Assembly: GCA_947573465.1 (NCBI GenBank)
Contig: CANPET010000081.1
Span: 1 to 7,069, forward strand
Source of the DNA: an uncultured Eubacterium sp.
Lineage (GTDB): Bacteria; Bacillota; Clostridia; Lachnospirales; Lachnospiraceae
Direction: 5' to 3'
DNA length: 7,069 nucleotides
Shown here: positions 5,315 through 7,069 of the stretch, piece by piece
Layout of the letters: every line of letters begins with the position of its first letter
How positions within the stretch are numbered: the first letter of the stretch is position 1
Program-made: the position numbers and the translations under genes
Notes under the pieces: generated by a model
The model's input: the letters and a program-made list of their open reading frames with translations, nothing else
Database searches by the model: none
Told to the model about the DNA's origin: nothing

Positions 5315-6708
5315 TGGCAAAAACATTTGAAGATAAGAAACAGGGTAATCCTTTAGGAACAGAACCAATCGGAAAATTACTTCGGAAATTTGCAGTGCCT
5401 AGTATTATTTCTATGGTAGTTATGTCTCTGTATAATATTGTAGATCAAATTTTCATAGGACAGACAGTAGGGGAACTAGGAAATGCGGCTACCAATGTAG
5501 CTTTTCCACTAACAACTCTTTGTATTGCTACAGCGTTGACCTTTGGTATTGGAGGTGCATCAGGATTTAATTTAAATCTTGGTGCCGGTGATGAGAAGAA
5601 AGCACCGTATTTTATTGGAAATGGTGTTACAATGATGTTTGCTATTGGTCTGATATTAACGCTGATTACCAGTGTGGCAATGAAACCAATGTTGTTGTTC
5701 TTTGGGTCAACACAGAATATCCTGCCCTTTGCAGTAGAGTATACAAAAATTATTGCAATCGGTTTTCCGGTAGCAATTGTTTCTGCCGGTGGCGCTCATC
5801 TGGTGAGAGCAGATGGAAGTCCTAAGTTTTCTATGGCATGTAATCTGGTTGGTGCTGCAATCAATGTTGTTTTGGATTATTTATTTGTAATTGTTTTTGA
5901 CTGGGGAATGTCCGGAGCAGCGGCAGCTACAATTATCGGACAGTTTGTAGCAGCTATTATGGTAGTATGGTATTTAGCACATTTTAAGACAATCAAATTA
6001 AAAAAAGAGCATTTCGTACCAAAATTGAATATATGTGCAAGAGCATCTCATTTAGGAATGGCACAGGGATTAAACCAGCTGGCAATTATGTTAGTGCAGA
6101 TTGTTATGAATAAAACATTAACGCATTATGGTGCATTAAGTGTTTATGGTGCCGATATTCCTTTGGCATGTACAGGTATAGTGATGAAAGTGAATCAGGT
6201 TTATTTTTCTGTTTGTATCGGTGTGGCACAAGGTATGCAGCCGATTGCCAGCTTTAATAGGGGAGCAGGAAAGATTGACAGAGTAAAGAAAACATATCGC
6301 CTGGCATTAATTTGTAATACTACAATTTCCTGTATTGCTTTTGTTGTATTTCAGACACTGCCAAGGCAGATTATAAGTATCTTTGGTTCAGGAAGTCCGG
6401 AATACTTCCGATTTGCTGAAAGTTTCTTCAGAATATTTTTGTTTATGACTTTCTTAGATGGAATCCAGCCAATTACATCTACTTTTTGTACAGTTATTGG
6501 TGAACCCAACAAAGGAACGTTTTTGTCTCTTACAAGACAGGTGATTTGTTTTATTCCACTTATGGTGTTATTCCCGGCAATATTCAGTTATTTTGGTGGC
6601 GCTGCTTATGGAATCGAAGGTGTTATGTATGTGGCACCAGTGGCAGATTTTCTTGCGGCAGTATTGTCTTTGGCAGTTATTAAAAAGGTATTTAAAAAAT
6701 TAGGATAG
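5314..6708 (+). CDS. MATE-family multidrug/cation efflux transporter
   Basis: The 464-residue membrane protein has about 12 hydrophobic segments arranged as two related halves (about 1-225 and 230-464), the normal size for the family. MATE proteins export drugs, toxins or metabolites from the cytoplasm in exchange for Na+ or H+. Family-typical stretches are PIGKLLRKFAVPSI (18-31), MSLYNIVDQIFIGQ (37-50), VRADGSPKFSMACNLVGAAIN (164-184) and IGVAQGMQPIASFNRGAGK (282-300). The overall style is closest to the MepA/NorM-like proteins of Firmicutes; the substrate cannot be named. Start: GTG 5311 and ATG 5314 are adjacent and in frame; ATG 5314 is preferred, with GAGG (5302-5305) 8 nt before it and the overlapping leader stop. 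It is transcribed divergently from the hydrogenase operon. No strong terminator follows before the next gene. Confidence 0.94.
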   Translation: MAKTFEDKKQGNPLGTEPIGKLLRKFAVPSIISMVVMSLYNIVDQIFIGQTVGELGNAATNVAFPLTTLCIATALTFGIGGASGFNLNLGAGDEKKAPYFIGNGVTMMFAIGLILTLITSVAMKPMLLFFGSTQNILPFAVEYTKIIAIGFPVAIVSAGGAHLVRADGSPKFSMACNLVGAAINVVLDYLFVIVFDWGMSGAAAATIIGQFVAAIMVVWYLAHFKTIKLKKEHFVPKLNICARASHLGMAQGLNQLAIMLVQIVMNKTLTHYGALSVYGADIPLACTGIVMKVNQVYFSVCIGVAQGMQPIASFNRGAGKIDRVKKTYRLALICNTTISCIAFVVFQTLPRQIISIFGSGSPEYFRFAESFFRIFLFMTFLDGIQPITSTFCTVIGEPNKGTFLSLTRQVICFIPLMVLFPAIFSYFGGAAYGIEGVMYVAPVADFLAAVLSLAVIKKVFKKLG

Positions 6709-6711
6709 CTA

Positions 6712-6740
6712 TTTACAGATAATGCTCTCTAGTGTAAAAT
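6712..6740 (+). promoter_or_regulatory. Promoter for the DUF4234 gene
   Basis: TTTACA (6712-6717) and TAAAAT (6735-6740) each match five of six consensus positions and are exactly 17 nt apart. It lies four bases after the MATE stop codon and about 36 nt before the next start, so the downstream gene can be expressed on its own. Confidence 0.65.
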
Positions 6741-6775
6741 AGAGATACAAATATTAAGAAAAGGGGAGCGAAACA

Positions 6776-7069
6776 ATGATTCAAAAGAGAAGCATTGGCA
6801 TGTGTATTGTTTTAAGCATTATCACATGTGGTATCTATGCACTTTACTGGTTTGTTGTTCTGACAGATGACACCAACAGAATGTTGGATGATGCACAGAA
6901 TGAAACATCAGGTGGTATGGCACTTTTATTTACAATTATTACTTGTAATATTTATGGTCTGTACTGGATGTACAAACAGGGTGAAAAGATTGACAGAATC
7001 AAGACTGCAAGAGGGATTCCTTCCAGCAATTCAGGAATCTTATATTTGATTTTAAGTTTCTTTGGTCTG
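6776..7069 (+). CDS. DUF4234 family membrane protein, 3' truncated by window edge
   Basis: The frame starts at ATG 6776, with AGGGGAG (6762-6768) 7 nt before it, and stays open for 98 codons to the window end. Two related units are visible: SIITCGIYALYWFVVLTDDTNR (written as SIITCGIY at 15-22 followed by ALYW and a polar DDTNR segment) and TIITCNIYGLYWMYKQGEKIDR (TIITCNIY from about 56, then GLYW and KIDR). A third hydrophobic stretch, GILYLILSFFGL, begins at about 87. This repeated TCxIYxLYW pattern is typical of DUF4234 proteins, small integral membrane proteins of unknown function common in Clostridia. The end of the gene is not in the window. It follows the MATE gene in the same direction but has its own promoter, so a functional link is not implied. 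Confidence 0.85.
   Translation, partial: MIQKRSIGMCIVLSIITCGIYALYWFVVLTDDTNRMLDDAQNETSGGMALLFTIITCNIYGLYWMYKQGEKIDRIKTARGIPSSNSGILYLILSFFGL

Noticed and set aside
6867..7049. 60-residue plus-strand frame inside the DUF4234 gene
   Set aside because: It overlaps the DUF4234 frame in another phase, has no ribosome binding site and shows no recognisable features.

Overview
The window looks like a piece of the chromosome of a low-GC, anaerobic member of the Firmicutes, most likely Clostridia of the Lachnospiraceae type. This rests on strong AGGAGG-type ribosome binding sites, A/T-rich intergenic DNA, an [FeFe]-hydrogenase-like protein with a ferredoxin-type N-terminus, an ECF-type S-component, and a DUF4234 membrane protein. 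The family placement is inference from protein style, not from a database search.

Layout, left to right. (1) 1-779, plus strand: the C-terminal end of a type III restriction endonuclease (Res) subunit, cut by the window edge and carrying the PD...ETK nuclease core. (2) 780-1098: a gap with a possible promoter, a clean terminator-like hairpin, a possible 30-residue small ORF with a good ribosome binding site, and the mgtE leader. (3) 1099-2592, plus: the Mg2+ channel/transporter MgtE (N domain, two CBS domains, five-helix pore). (4) 2593-2920: a gap between convergent genes, almost filled by an imperfect inverted repeat of about 287 bp. Its arms are about 100 nt each and enclose two further hairpins. 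It resembles a MITE or a large structured RNA and probably also ends transcription in both directions. (5) 4985-2921, minus strand: a two-gene operon of a group B-like [FeFe] hydrogenase and a small ECF S-component-like membrane protein, overlapping by 17 nt. (6) 4986-5310: a divergent control region with a promoter for each side, a 26-nt inverted repeat in the hydrogenase leader, and short direct repeats. (7) 5314-6708, plus: a MATE-family efflux transporter, preceded by a possible 8-codon leader ORF whose stop overlaps its ATG. (8) 6776-7069, plus: the start of a DUF4234 membrane protein with its own promoter, cut by the window edge.

The genes are mostly separate units (defence, Mg2+ uptake, redox/H2 sensing or metabolism, drug efflux) and not one pathway. 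The only clear operon is hydrogenase plus S-component. I see no complete new multi-gene system. The most unusual object is the large hairpin element at 2622-2908. Next come the hydrogenase/S-component pairing and several small leader-type ORFs.
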